DNA of 64,000 bases from Olsenella timonensis (GTDB lineage: Bacteria > Actinomycetota > Coriobacteriia > Coriobacteriales > Atopobiaceae). Each line of letters starts with the position of its first letter. The first letter of the stretch is position 1. The stretch covers positions 1,922,001 to 1,986,000 of the forward strand of contig NZ_LT635455.1 in assembly GCF_900119915.1 (NCBI RefSeq). Reading direction: 5' to 3'. The translations under genes were made by a program, and so were the position numbers. Under the pieces are notes generated by a model. It ran no database searches, had not been told where the DNA came from, and saw only the letters and a program-made list of their open reading frames with translations. Shown here one piece after another: positions 7,626-15,552 of the stretch.

Positions 7626-8562
7626 TCCCCATATCAGCAGAATCGTCTGGATCGACAGGGATGTCGCTTGCAGACGACTTTAGAACTTCAGTAAGTATAG
7701 TTGATGTCGCACATGAAACAACTTTCATGTAGTCAACATGACGCTCGTCAAACGTACCCACGATCGGAGACATGACATATATAATTCCGTACATCAAATC
7801 TGCCGCACCATCAGCACTTGGAAGATAGTAGTTTAGCCTCGCAACAAGCATGCTGCCCGTAAGTCCATCGACGTTTCTCAGGTTATAGTCCTTGGAGATC
7901 ACTCCGTCCTTCACCGCTTGAGCGATGTCAGGTATAACCCAGACGTCGTTTACCAGAACATCTGGCTCTGTAAGACTCACGAGTATCCTACTCGAAGCAG
8001 TAACGGGCACGCTGTACACCTCGCGTGAGACAGTTGTCCGCGACGAGCGTCCCCTCGTAATGAAGTACGGGGAATCAGAGTCTCCCATGTTGAGCCGAAT
8101 GCTGCAGCAGACGTCGCTACTGCCAGTGAGGGCGTCAAATACGTCTGCGATTCGCGAGCACGCCTCGTTGCAGACCGAGTCAACCAGAAAGTCATCCCGC
8201 CGTATTATGTCCATCTTCTCCTCGTCTTGGAGAAGGTATCTATAGAAGAGCATGAGCTCAAAAAGAGGCGCCACTCGCAGGCTGCTGTCTTTGAGATAGA
8301 ACCTTCGAAGTGTCCATAGAATTACGAAGACCGCCCCGCCGAGCGACGCAATCCACACCGAAACCCACGGCACGAATTCAGGGGGAACCTCCAAGAGCGG
8401 AATTTTCTGAACCCACCATGGCGCGGAGCTGGAGAGAATCGCCGCGGCTATCGCATCTCCAGCCATAGCCCTAAACCGCAGAAGCCAGGGAAGTCGGTTT
8501 GGGGCTACTGAATGAGCATAGTGCTTCGCTCTGGCACCTTTTGAAAGTAGCTCTCTAATCAT
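7606..8562 (-). CDS. Two-helix membrane protein with cytoplasmic GAF-like domain, unknown function
   Basis: About 318 residues. After a basic N-terminus come hydrophobic segments (DAIAAAILSSSAPWW and FVPWVSVWIASLGGAVFVIL) and then a large soluble domain. That domain has alternating strands and helices (RILVSLTEPDVLVNDVWVIP, GSMLVARLNYYLPS, LMYGIIYVMSPIVGTF) that look GAF-like but lack a diagnostic motif. The ATG at 8562 follows GGGGGA closely; a TTG 18 nt upstream is the alternative. Base composition is AT-richer than the core genome, as in the rest of this island. A strong hairpin lies behind it at 8581-8610. A sensor role is possible but not shown. Confidence 0.7.
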   Translation of the reverse strand: MIRELLSKGARAKHYAHSVAPNRLPWLLRFRAMAGDAIAAAILSSSAPWWVQKIPLLEVPPEFVPWVSVWIASLGGAVFVILWTLRRFYLKDSSLRVAPLFELMLFYRYLLQDEEKMDIIRRDDFLVDSVCNEACSRIADVFDALTGSSDVCCSIRLNMGDSDSPYFITRGRSSRTTVSREVYSVPVTASSRILVSLTEPDVLVNDVWVIPDIAQAVKDGVISKDYNLRNVDGLTGSMLVARLNYYLPSADGAADLMYGIIYVMSPIVGTFDERHVDYMKVVSCATSTILTEVLKSSASDIPVDPDDSADMGIEYEAE

Positions 8563-8580
8563 GGTCCCCCGCTTAAGCAA

Positions 8581-8610
8581 TGAGGCGGCTCGGTTTACCG
8601 AGCCGCCTCA
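8581..8610 (-). terminator. 14-bp hairpin terminator after the adhesin operon
   Basis: TGAGGCGGCTCGGT (8581-8594) pairs exactly with ACCGAGCCGCCTCA (8597-8610). On the minus strand it lies 20 nt past the stop of the small membrane protein and is followed by TTGCTT, a weak U-tract. Confidence 0.7.
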
Positions 8611-8630
8611 GATTACATACTGTCTACGCG

Positions 8631-9152
8631 CTACCCGATGATCTGGGCAAGCGCGGCACGAGAGGTGAACGGGATGGTGCGCCCGGTCTCAACGACCACG
8701 ACCTCGCCCTCCCAGGTCTCGTCCTTGCGCTCGCCGTCGTCGTTGCGGGCGGGCTCGTACTTGGACGTGCGGACGACGTGCGTCCAGTTGGCGGGGTTCT
8801 CCTTGTCGTCGGGGTCGGGCGCGGCCTCGCGGTCAAAGCCGTACGTGAGGCCCGCCAGGACGGCGGCAAGGGAGTCGGCCACGGAGGCGCCGGCGCTCAG
8901 CATGCGGACGCCGGTCTCGCTGTTGTAGAGACGCCCCCCGCCGAGGTAGACGGTGCGCACGCTCTCCTGGCGCGTCTTCTCCGCCTTGGCGACAAGGACG
9001 ACGCCCACAACCACGATCGCCCACCAGACGACGCTGAGCACCAGGTCGAGTGGCGAGTCAACGTGGTTGAAGCCGAGGTTGTACCAGAGCCACAGCAGGA
9101 AGGCGGAGACGACCACGATCACTGCGGTGATGAGAACGTTGGACTTCTTCAT
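8631..9152 (-). CDS. Small two-helix membrane protein, partner of the adhesin
   Basis: A protein of 173 residues starting at the ATG 9152, preceded by AAGGAGGGG. Two membrane helices lie at ~6-25 (VLITAVIVVVSAFLLWLWY) and ~37-57 (LVLSVVWWAIVVVGVVLVA). A ~115-residue soluble region follows (VRTVYLGGGRLYNSETG, then DETWEGEVVVVETGRTIPF). It starts 16 nt after the adhesin stop and shares its terminator, so the two are one operon. No known family is recognised. The position suggests a membrane accessory for display of the adhesin, which lacks a sortase signal; this is inference. Confidence 0.75.
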   Translation of the reverse strand: MKKSNVLITAVIVVVSAFLLWLWYNLGFNHVDSPLDLVLSVVWWAIVVVGVVLVAKAEKTRQESVRTVYLGGGRLYNSETGVRMLSAGASVADSLAAVLAGLTYGFDREAAPDPDDKENPANWTHVVRTSKYEPARNDDGERKDETWEGEVVVVETGRTIPFTSRAALAQIIG

Positions 9153-9168
9153 CGTTACCCCTCCTTCC

Positions 9169-12100
9169 TTAGGCGTTGTCGCGGTCGTTGCCGAGGACCT
9201 TGTCCTCATAGCCGAGCAGGCTGGACGTGAACTTGCGGCGACGCACGCCCACGCCGACGAAGTACACGGCGCTGAGGATCATGCCGAGCAGGATGAGCCA
9301 GTGGACCCAGCAGTCCTCGTCCTTGGCGCCAGCCGCGAGCGGCGTATCGTCGTCACCGATGGTGTCGGTGGGCGCGGCAAGGGCGTTCTCGTCGTCGGCG
9401 ATGGTCTCCTCGGGCGCGGCCTCATCGGTCGTCGTGTCGTCAGCCGGGGTCACGGTCGCGGGCGTACCAGGGGTCGGAGTGCCGTCCCCACCGCCGCCAG
9501 GCGTCGGGGTCGGGGTGTCGCCGCCACCAGGCGTCACAGGAGTCGCGACGATGGTGAAGGTGCCCTCGTTCACAACCAGGATGTAGTTCTGGGCAAGGAA
9601 GTTGCCGGCGGGGTTGTCCGCGAGCTGGAGGCTACCCTTGGAGATGGTGTAAGTGCCCACCGCCTCGCCGGGCTCACGCGTGAGCGCGCCGGTCCAGCCG
9701 GCAGTCTCGCCACGGAGATAGCCGCTGTAATCGGAGGTGAGCGTCGGGTCGGCCTGGCCCTGGGTCTTGCGGATGTCACGCGGCGTGACCGTGATGGTCA
9801 GAGGCGTGATCTGGTAGTAACGCTCGACGGAGCCGGTGTAGTTGCCCTTGCCGGTGATGGTGACCTTGATGGTACCGGTGACGTTGGTGCGGTCGGAGGT
9901 GGAGTAAGTCACCTCGTAGTCCGTGCCAGCGACAAGAACCTTCTCGCCGTCGGTCACCGTGGGAGCCCAGGTCTGGTTGGTGCCGTTGTACGGGACGTCC
10001 TGCGGACTATTAACCGTAACCTCCGGACCGCTGATATCAATATGCGTCAGAGTCCAGGTGCCGGTGATCTCCTTGTCGCCGGTGACCTCGAAGTCGCCCG
10101 TGCTCCAGCCGGAGAAGGTCCAGGTGCCGTACTCGTTCTGGAAGGTGGCGCCCGCGGCGTAGGTCTTGTCGACCTCGAAGGTCTCGCCGGCCGTCACCTC
10201 GTAGGCGGCGCCGTCGTTGGGCAGCGTGGCCTTGTGCTCGACGCCCTCGCCGTCGGTCCAGGGGTTGGAGCCCTTGAGGCCGGACCAGCTGTACTTGACC
10301 GCGTAGGTGGCCTCGTCGCCCTCCTCGATCGTCCAGGTGCCGGTGATCTCCTTGTCGCCGGTGACCTCGAAGTCGCCCGTGCTCCAGCCGGAGAAGGTCC
10401 AGGTGCCGTACTCGTTCTGGAAGGTGGCGCCCGCGGCGTAGGTCTTGTCGACCTCGAAGGTCTCGCCGGCCGTCACCTCGTAGGCGGCGCCGTCGTTGGG
10501 CAGCGTGGCCTTGTGCTCGACGCCCTCGCCGTCGGTCCAGGGGTTGGAGCCCTTGAGGCCGGACCAGCTGTACTTGACCGCGTAGGTGGCCTCGTCGCCC
10601 TCCTCGATCGTCCAGGTGCCGGTGATCTCCTTGTCGCCGGTGACCTCGAAGTCGCCCGTGCTCCAGCCGGAGAAGGTCCAGGTGCCGTACTCGTTCTGGA
10701 AGGTGGCGCCCGCGGCGTAGGTCTTGTCGACCTCGAAGGTCTCGCCGGCCGTCACCTCGTAGGCGGCGCCGTCGTTGGGCAGCGTGGCCTTGTGCTCGAC
10801 GCCCTCGCCGTCGGTCCAGGGGTTGGAGCCCTTGAGGCCGGACCAGCTGTAGGAGACCTTGTAGGTCCGTGCTACCTGGACAACAATTGTGATGTCGCCA
10901 TTTACCGTTTGAGCCGGGTAGGCATATTCGGTTTTTCCTGCATTGTCGCCGGTCTGATCCTGGCCGTTGACGGTTATCTTCTCAATCTTATAGCCATCCG
11001 GGATGTCAAACGATATCGCTTCTGACTGCTCCCCCTGCTTCACGCTCTGCGTTGAGGGCGACACTATGGCACCTTCAACGGGTGCGCCTTCATTGTCCAC
11101 GATTGAGGCGGTAATATTATATTTGTTTACATACTTCGTATAAAACGTCAGGTCATCACCGATAAGGTTTATATCGCCCGACTCCAGGCGCTTCCCAGAC
11201 TCATCAACCCAGCACTCAAAATCCTCGAGCGAAGACGTATCGGGAATCTGATTCTCATATACCGTTCCCATGTCCTCGACGACATAGGACGCCATCACAT
11301 CACCAGTAGCAGTATCAATGAAGCGCACGTTGTGATAAACGCCCGCACGATAAATAACACCGTCGACGTGATAACCGTCGTCTTGGTTCTTAGCAACGTA
11401 CCAACGAACGGCCTGCGCCTCATCCAGAGAGATATTGAGAATGCTCGCTATCTGCGTGGGGCTGGGGGCCGAGACGATGAGCTCTGAGATGTTGTTGCTT
11501 TTATCCTCAGTGCCGTTGGGATAGACGTTGTTTTGAGATCCAGAGTCAAACAGCTCGCTGTTGATGCTGCCGGTACCGACCGAGTAATAGCTCCCCGCGT
11601 TACCGAAGGCAGCATTGTCCGCCTTAAGCACGAAAAACTGGGCGTAGGTAGCGTTATTGTCAAACCAAGGGCGTACCTCAATGATTATTTGGTTATGTCC
11701 ATACGCGCGATACTCTGACGTCGTGATCGTCTCATTGAACGCATAGTACTCACCGTCATGCTGCCATCCGCGCAGGTTCGGGGAGTCAGATTCAATCGTG
11801 TCCTGGTTGTTGCCCAAGACAAACGTGTAGGTAGCCTGACCGTTCCTCCAGCTTCGGAATGCTGTGGTTTGCTTATCTACGCAGCTGTTTCCGGATTGAT
11901 TCTTGTAATACCGAACCGTTACGGTGGTCTGGTTGCCGATCTCAATCTTGTTGCCCCATACGGCGTAGAGGGTCAGGTTGGATTCCATCGTTACTTCGGC
12001 GCCGGGATCATACGCGGAATCCGGCTCCGTCGCGTTGGGGTCCGTGCTCCACCCAAGAAACTCGTAGTTTGCGAGCGTCATATCCCCGGCAATTGTTGCT

Positions 12101-13539
12101 CTACTTCCCGGCTCATAGGTATAAACCGCATTTGTCTCGACAGCGTCCTCGAGCTTTATGTTTCCGGCGTTGCCATTTTCGTAGACGATCTTCTTGGCAT
12201 CGCTGGGGTAGTTCGAGTTGTAGACCAGCCTATACGTCGCCGGCGATACGACATATATTGTAGCGGTGTCACTCGCGCTACCGTTTCTCGCCGTAATCGT
12301 GGCCACGCCGGTCTGATGGGTCGTCACAAGGCCGTTCTGATCAACCGTCGCCACGCGCTCGTCAGAAGACGACCAGGTGACGCTCGAGCCCGCAGGTGTA
12401 GCGGTCGCAGTCAGCTGGCCTTCATCGCCAAGGGTGATCTGGAGGGATTCTTCGGTGATGTCAACGGTAGGAGCAGGCGTTACCTGAACCGTGAAATACT
12501 CTTCCTCCCAGTTCCAAGCTGCAGTTGCCTTGTATTCGTGCTTCAGAGTTACAGTACCCTCAGAGACGCCCGTAACTCTAACGGTTTGGCCATCAATATT
12601 GGCCAGCCTTACCTGACCGTCTCCGGAATCTACACTCCATTTATGCTGTGGAATCCACCCATCGGTGGAGCCATTTATCGAAATGGTCCCCCCAACTTCA
12701 ACCGTAAAGTCCACTGCTCGAGCGGCCATCGTCGAGGTGCCGTTGTTCGCGGCAGGGGTCTCGCTCTCGGAGGCGTCCTCGGTGGTCGCTGCTTCGTCCT
12801 CGGTCGGCTCGGTAGCCTCCTCGGGCTCGACGGGGGTCGCGTCCTCGGCGGGCTCCTCCGTCGGGGCGGCCTCGGTCGTGACGACGATCTTCTCGCCGTC
12901 GGTCAGGTCGGCGGCGGCGATGGTGTACTCGCCGCTTTCGTTGGCGGCGAGCTCCGCGCCGGCGTAGGCGACGGAGGAAACCTTCTGACCGTCGTCAGGG
13001 GCAACCGTAAACGTGAAGTCGAGGGTGTTGGAAACGTCAACGGACTTGGGATCCGTCTCGGACGTGACGCTCTTCTCGGTGCCGTCCTGTGCTCTGTACT
13101 TCAGCGTCGCGGCGGAGACCTCAACGTTGAGGGTGACGGTGGTGTCGGTCTCCTCTGCGGGCGCCTGCTCGGACTGGGCCTGATCGGACTGACCGTCCGG
13201 AGTCGTCGCCTCGGTGTCCTGTGCCGTGGTCTCGACGGGGTTCTCCTCCGTCTCGGCCACCGTCTGCTCGGCATCGTCCTGTGAGGACGCCTGCTCGTCG
13301 GTGGTGTCGGTCTCCTCCGGGGTCGTCACCTCCCCCTGGGTGCCCGTGTCCTCGGCGGCCGGGTCCATGACGACCTCGTCGCGGCCCTCGGACCCGCCGG
13401 AGGCCAGGACGTCGGCGAACGCCTGGATGTTGGACGACTGCATCACGAGGACGACGCTGAGGAAGACCGCCAGTATGGTCTTCCACCTCTTCTTCGCCTC
13501 TTGACGCCTGAGGTGCTTGCCCTCATGCCTCTCGTTCAT
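9169..13539 (-). CDS. Giant membrane-anchored surface adhesin with BIG2, SHIRT-like repeats and MBG domain
   Basis: About 1456 residues. A long positive N-terminus and hydrophobic signal (TILAVFLSVVLVMQSSN, cleavage near IQAFA) are followed by an acidic Thr/Glu stalk to ~275. Next come a BIG2 Ig-like domain ~360-433 (TWSSSDERVATVDQNG), an InlB/Listeria-Bacteroides-type repeat ~437-530 (YEFLGWSTDPN), a central unassigned region, three SHIRT-like domains ~890-1163 (GTWTFSGWSTGDFEV), an MBG-type domain ~1170-1325 and a Pro/Thr/Gly linker. It ends in one membrane helix and a basic tail (VGVGVRRRKF) with no LPXTG. The ATG at 13539 has GAGGGAG upstream. The middle of the gene (about 10.86-12.7 kb) is visibly AT-richer than both ends, suggesting mosaic assembly. 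Role: surface adhesion, inferred. Confidence 0.9.
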   Translation of the reverse strand: MNERHEGKHLRRQEAKKRWKTILAVFLSVVLVMQSSNIQAFADVLASGGSEGRDEVVMDPAAEDTGTQGEVTTPEETDTTDEQASSQDDAEQTVAETEENPVETTAQDTEATTPDGQSDQAQSEQAPAEETDTTVTLNVEVSAATLKYRAQDGTEKSVTSETDPKSVDVSNTLDFTFTVAPDDGQKVSSVAYAGAELAANESGEYTIAAADLTDGEKIVVTTEAAPTEEPAEDATPVEPEEATEPTEDEAATTEDASESETPAANNGTSTMAARAVDFTVEVGGTISINGSTDGWIPQHKWSVDSGDGQVRLANIDGQTVRVTGVSEGTVTLKHEYKATAAWNWEEEYFTVQVTPAPTVDITEESLQITLGDEGQLTATATPAGSSVTWSSSDERVATVDQNGLVTTHQTGVATITARNGSASDTATIYVVSPATYRLVYNSNYPSDAKKIVYENGNAGNIKLEDAVETNAVYTYEPGSRATIAGDMTLANYEFLGWSTDPNATEPDSAYDPGAEVTMESNLTLYAVWGNKIEIGNQTTVTVRYYKNQSGNSCVDKQTTAFRSWRNGQATYTFVLGNNQDTIESDSPNLRGWQHDGEYYAFNETITTSEYRAYGHNQIIIEVRPWFDNNATYAQFFVLKADNAAFGNAGSYYSVGTGSINSELFDSGSQNNVYPNGTEDKSNNISELIVSAPSPTQIASILNISLDEAQAVRWYVAKNQDDGYHVDGVIYRAGVYHNVRFIDTATGDVMASYVVEDMGTVYENQIPDTSSLEDFECWVDESGKRLESGDINLIGDDLTFYTKYVNKYNITASIVDNEGAPVEGAIVSPSTQSVKQGEQSEAISFDIPDGYKIEKITVNGQDQTGDNAGKTEYAYPAQTVNGDITIVVQVARTYKVSYSWSGLKGSNPWTDGEGVEHKATLPNDGAAYEVTAGETFEVDKTYAAGATFQNEYGTWTFSGWSTGDFEVTGDKEITGTWTIEEGDEATYAVKYSWSGLKGSNPWTDGEGVEHKATLPNDGAAYEVTAGETFEVDKTYAAGATFQNEYGTWTFSGWSTGDFEVTGDKEITGTWTIEEGDEATYAVKYSWSGLKGSNPWTDGEGVEHKATLPNDGAAYEVTAGETFEVDKTYAAGATFQNEYGTWTFSGWSTGDFEVTGDKEITGTWTLTHIDISGPEVTVNSPQDVPYNGTNQTWAPTVTDGEKVLVAGTDYEVTYSTSDRTNVTGTIKVTITGKGNYTGSVERYYQITPLTITVTPRDIRKTQGQADPTLTSDYSGYLRGETAGWTGALTREPGEAVGTYTISKGSLQLADNPAGNFLAQNYILVVNEGTFTIVATPVTPGGGDTPTPTPGGGGDGTPTPGTPATVTPADDTTTDEAAPEETIADDENALAAPTDTIGDDDTPLAAGAKDEDCWVHWLILLGMILSAVYFVGVGVRRRKFTSSLLGYEDKVLGNDRDNA
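10052..10851 (-). repeat. Three identical 279-bp tandem repeats inside the adhesin
   Basis: Units begin at 10052, 10331 and 10610, exactly 279 bp (93 codons) apart. The third is truncated at 10851, where identity stops abruptly. I saw no base differences among units. Such identity indicates recent expansion or gene conversion and predicts copy-number variation between strains. Confidence 0.92.
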
Positions 13540-14273
13540 ACGAACCACTCCCTCAACGTCTTGGGCACCACCTGACGCTGTCCGCTTACATTCAGCTGAC
13601 TTGCAGACACTTGACAGATGTCTCCCTCTGACTATTCCAACGCAATGTAACACAGATTAGGGGGAGGGGTGACATCTTTTCTTACGTGGCTGGTATTAAA
13701 TTGTGCAGCCTAGGGTATGTATCTATTTTAATATTTAATGTGCTTATCGGTTGACACTTTTCTTCAATAGATGATTTACCTGCGCTTTATTTGACTTTCA
13801 AATCCCTGAAGGTGGGGTTGAGAGTTCACGTATTTTTTGTGTACCTCTTTGTTGACTATTTCGGCATACGGCGACTTCTGCTCGGCGAGGAAATAGTGGG
13901 GAGGGGGGTCTATCGTTACCGGGCCCGTGATCGAGGGCTCTCCGACAGAGAACGGGGCTTCGGGCACGCGACGTCGCTCGCCCGCAAGAAGCGCCACCCG
14001 CCGAATGGTCCTATAAGATTGCCTCGCTTCTAGAGCGAGCAGCAGTGACTTCGCCGGACCTCGCGCCTCTGCGGACGTCCTCCTGCAGGCGCATGAAGGC
14101 CGACATGGTGTCGCAGAGGCGATGCTGGGCGACATTAAGGTTGCCTCGGCAGATTACCTGGGAGCTGCGCTCGGGCGCATACCCCTGAACGCCGGCGTCC
14201 TCTTTGTGGGCAACCAGCCTACGGCGAGGATGTCCCGTGGCCGCGCGCATCGAGGGTGGCTGCGCGGCGAAGT

Positions 14274-14347
14274 GCCGCTCGTGAATTCACGAGCGGCAGG
14301 ATTATGGCGAAAACGCCGCTTGAGGCGGCGCTCGTGAATTCACGGGC
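14274..14347. repeat. Double-palindrome element, GTGAATTCAC family (copy 3)
   Basis: The left arm is a perfect 24-nt palindrome (14274-14297, GCCGCTCGTGAA and its inverse). The right arm GCGCTCGTGAATTCACGGGC spans 14328-14347. The spacer has its own small hairpin, GGCGAAAACGCC. Confidence 0.85.
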
Positions 14348-14463
14348 AACAGCGGGCGGGCGGCAACGGGCGGACAGCAGCGGGCGGGCGGCAGCGGCTG
14401 CGAACAGGGAGCAGCGGGCCGCGCCGGGGTTCTTCTCGCCCGAGCGGGCTCGTCTGTGTCTAA

Positions 14464-14527
14464 GCTATGTCTGAATTCCGAGTCTTATATCGGAATTCAG
14501 ACATAAGACTCGGAATTCAGGCATAGC
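14464..14527. repeat. 64-nt element with two mutually exclusive hairpins
   Basis: Outer arms of 24 nt (14464-14487 and 14504-14527; GCTATG, CTGAATTCCG, AGTCTTA) pair with one mismatch. The loop contains CGGAATTCAGACAT, which pairs perfectly over 14 bp with ATGTCTGAATTCCG in the left arm. Three copies of the same word therefore allow two alternative folds. It lies ~80 nt upstream of the transglutaminase start, before its -10, so it is DNA-level or upstream rather than leader RNA of that gene. Confidence 0.85.
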
Positions 14528-14572
14528 GGCGCCAGCGCTGGGGACACGAGCGGAAAACTGCGGCCCCTCCCC

Positions 14573-14578
14573 TATAAT
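14573..14578 (+). promoter_or_regulatory. -10 hexamer of the transglutaminase/pilus operon
   Basis: A consensus TATAAT lies ~28 nt before the GTG start at 14607. No matching -35 is seen 17 nt upstream, so an activator may be needed. Confidence 0.5.
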
Positions 14579-14606
14579 GGCCACGTTGCCAAATCTGGAG
14601 GCTGCC

Positions 14607-15542
14607 GTGGGTTTCTCCCGGAAAAGAGGCGTTGCCGCGGCGGCGCTCGCCTGCGCGCTCGCGCTCGCGGCGTGCGCCGACGGCTCTCCCGCGGCCTCCG
14701 CGGACGGCTTTGACCCCGGCACCACGAGCGGCCCGGCGTGGTCCATGCCCGCCTCCGCGCTTCTCGCGCCCTTCTCGGCAGACGCCGCGTCCGCGGGGAG
14801 TCCGGTCATAGATGCCTCCCACGCCTCCGAGGGCTACGTCGCGGCCTCCGCCACCTCCGACGCCCGCCTCAAGCTCCAGGTTGCGTCCGGCGACATGAGC
14901 TACAACTACGACCTCCCCTCGGACGGCACGCCCATCGTGGTGCCGCTCAACATGGGCGACGGCGCCTACCGCATCCGCGTGATGCAGAACACGAGCGGCA
15001 ACAACTACGTCGAGCTCCATGCCGTCGACCTCGACGTGACGCTCGAGAGCGAGTTCGCGCCGTTCCTGCGCCCAAACGTCTTCTGCGACTACGACGACGC
15101 GAGCGCCTCCACCGCCAAGGCGCGCGAGCTCGCGGCCGACGCGGCGAACGAGGGCGACGTCATGCGCGACGTGTGCACCTGGGTGGCGAGCAGCATCACC
15201 TACGACTACGACAAGGCCGCCGAGCTCTCGGGAACGAGCGGCTACGTGCCCGACCCGGACGAGACCCTCGCCTCGGGGACGGGAATCTGCTTTGACTACG
15301 CCTCCCTCTCCGCGGCGATGCTGCGGAGCCTGGGGATCCCGTGCAAGATCATCACCGGCTACGTCTCCCCGGACGGGGTCTACCACGCATGGAACCTCGT
15401 CTACGCCGACGGGAGCTGGACGAGCGTGGAGTTCTCCGTGCGGGCGGGCGAGTGGTCCCGCGTGGACCTCACGTTTGCCGCCGCGGGCGCCGGGGAGCTG
15501 GTCGGGGACGGCACCTCCTACACCGACAGGTACGTCTACTAG
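14607..15542 (+). CDS. Transglutaminase-like lipoprotein
   Basis: A 311-residue secreted lipoprotein. The GTG start at 14607 has GGAGG 5 nt upstream. The signal ends in a lipobox (LALAAC), placing the mature protein on the outer face of the membrane. The transglutaminase core is in the C-terminal half: catalytic Cys in GTGICFDYASLSAAMLRSLG, His in VYHAWNLVY and Asp in ADGSW. The N-terminal ~100 residues form a beta-rich region (SYNYDLPSDGTPIVVPLN). It could act as a peptidase or crosslinker on surface protein or peptidoglycan. It stops 10 nt before the gspF-like gene and so heads the pilus operon, suggesting a role in processing or crosslinking the secreted filament (inference). Confidence 0.88.
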   Translation: MGFSRKRGVAAAALACALALAACADGSPAASADGFDPGTTSGPAWSMPASALLAPFSADAASAGSPVIDASHASEGYVAASATSDARLKLQVASGDMSYNYDLPSDGTPIVVPLNMGDGAYRIRVMQNTSGNNYVELHAVDLDVTLESEFAPFLRPNVFCDYDDASASTAKARELAADAANEGDVMRDVCTWVASSITYDYDKAAELSGTSGYVPDPDETLASGTGICFDYASLSAAMLRSLGIPCKIITGYVSPDGVYHAWNLVYADGSWTSVEFSVRAGEWSRVDLTFAAAGAGELVGDGTSYTDRYVY

Positions 15543-15552
15543 AGGAGCGGGT

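Larger units (their letters stand above)
13540..14572. other. Gene-free kilobase between adhesin and transglutaminase operons
   Basis: The left part (13640-13790) is strongly AT-rich and holds the adhesin promoter region; no clear -35/-10 pair was found. From 13790 to 14250 both strands carry only short frames with no recognisable family. The minus-strand frame around 14011-14250 could be a degenerate remnant. The right part contains GTGAATTCAC and CTGAATTCCG inverted repeats and GGGCGG-rich sequence. Confidence 0.6.

Noticed and set aside
8953-11025. A 690-codon plus-strand frame with repeats opposite the adhesin
   Set aside because: Its repeats are the complement of the 279-bp adhesin repeats. 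It has no ribosome site or signal, while the adhesin frame gives SHIRT-like domains.
13776-14250. A gene in the gap upstream of the transglutaminase
   Set aside because: Frames on both strands are short and broken, have no ribosome site and match no family by eye; at most a decayed remnant.
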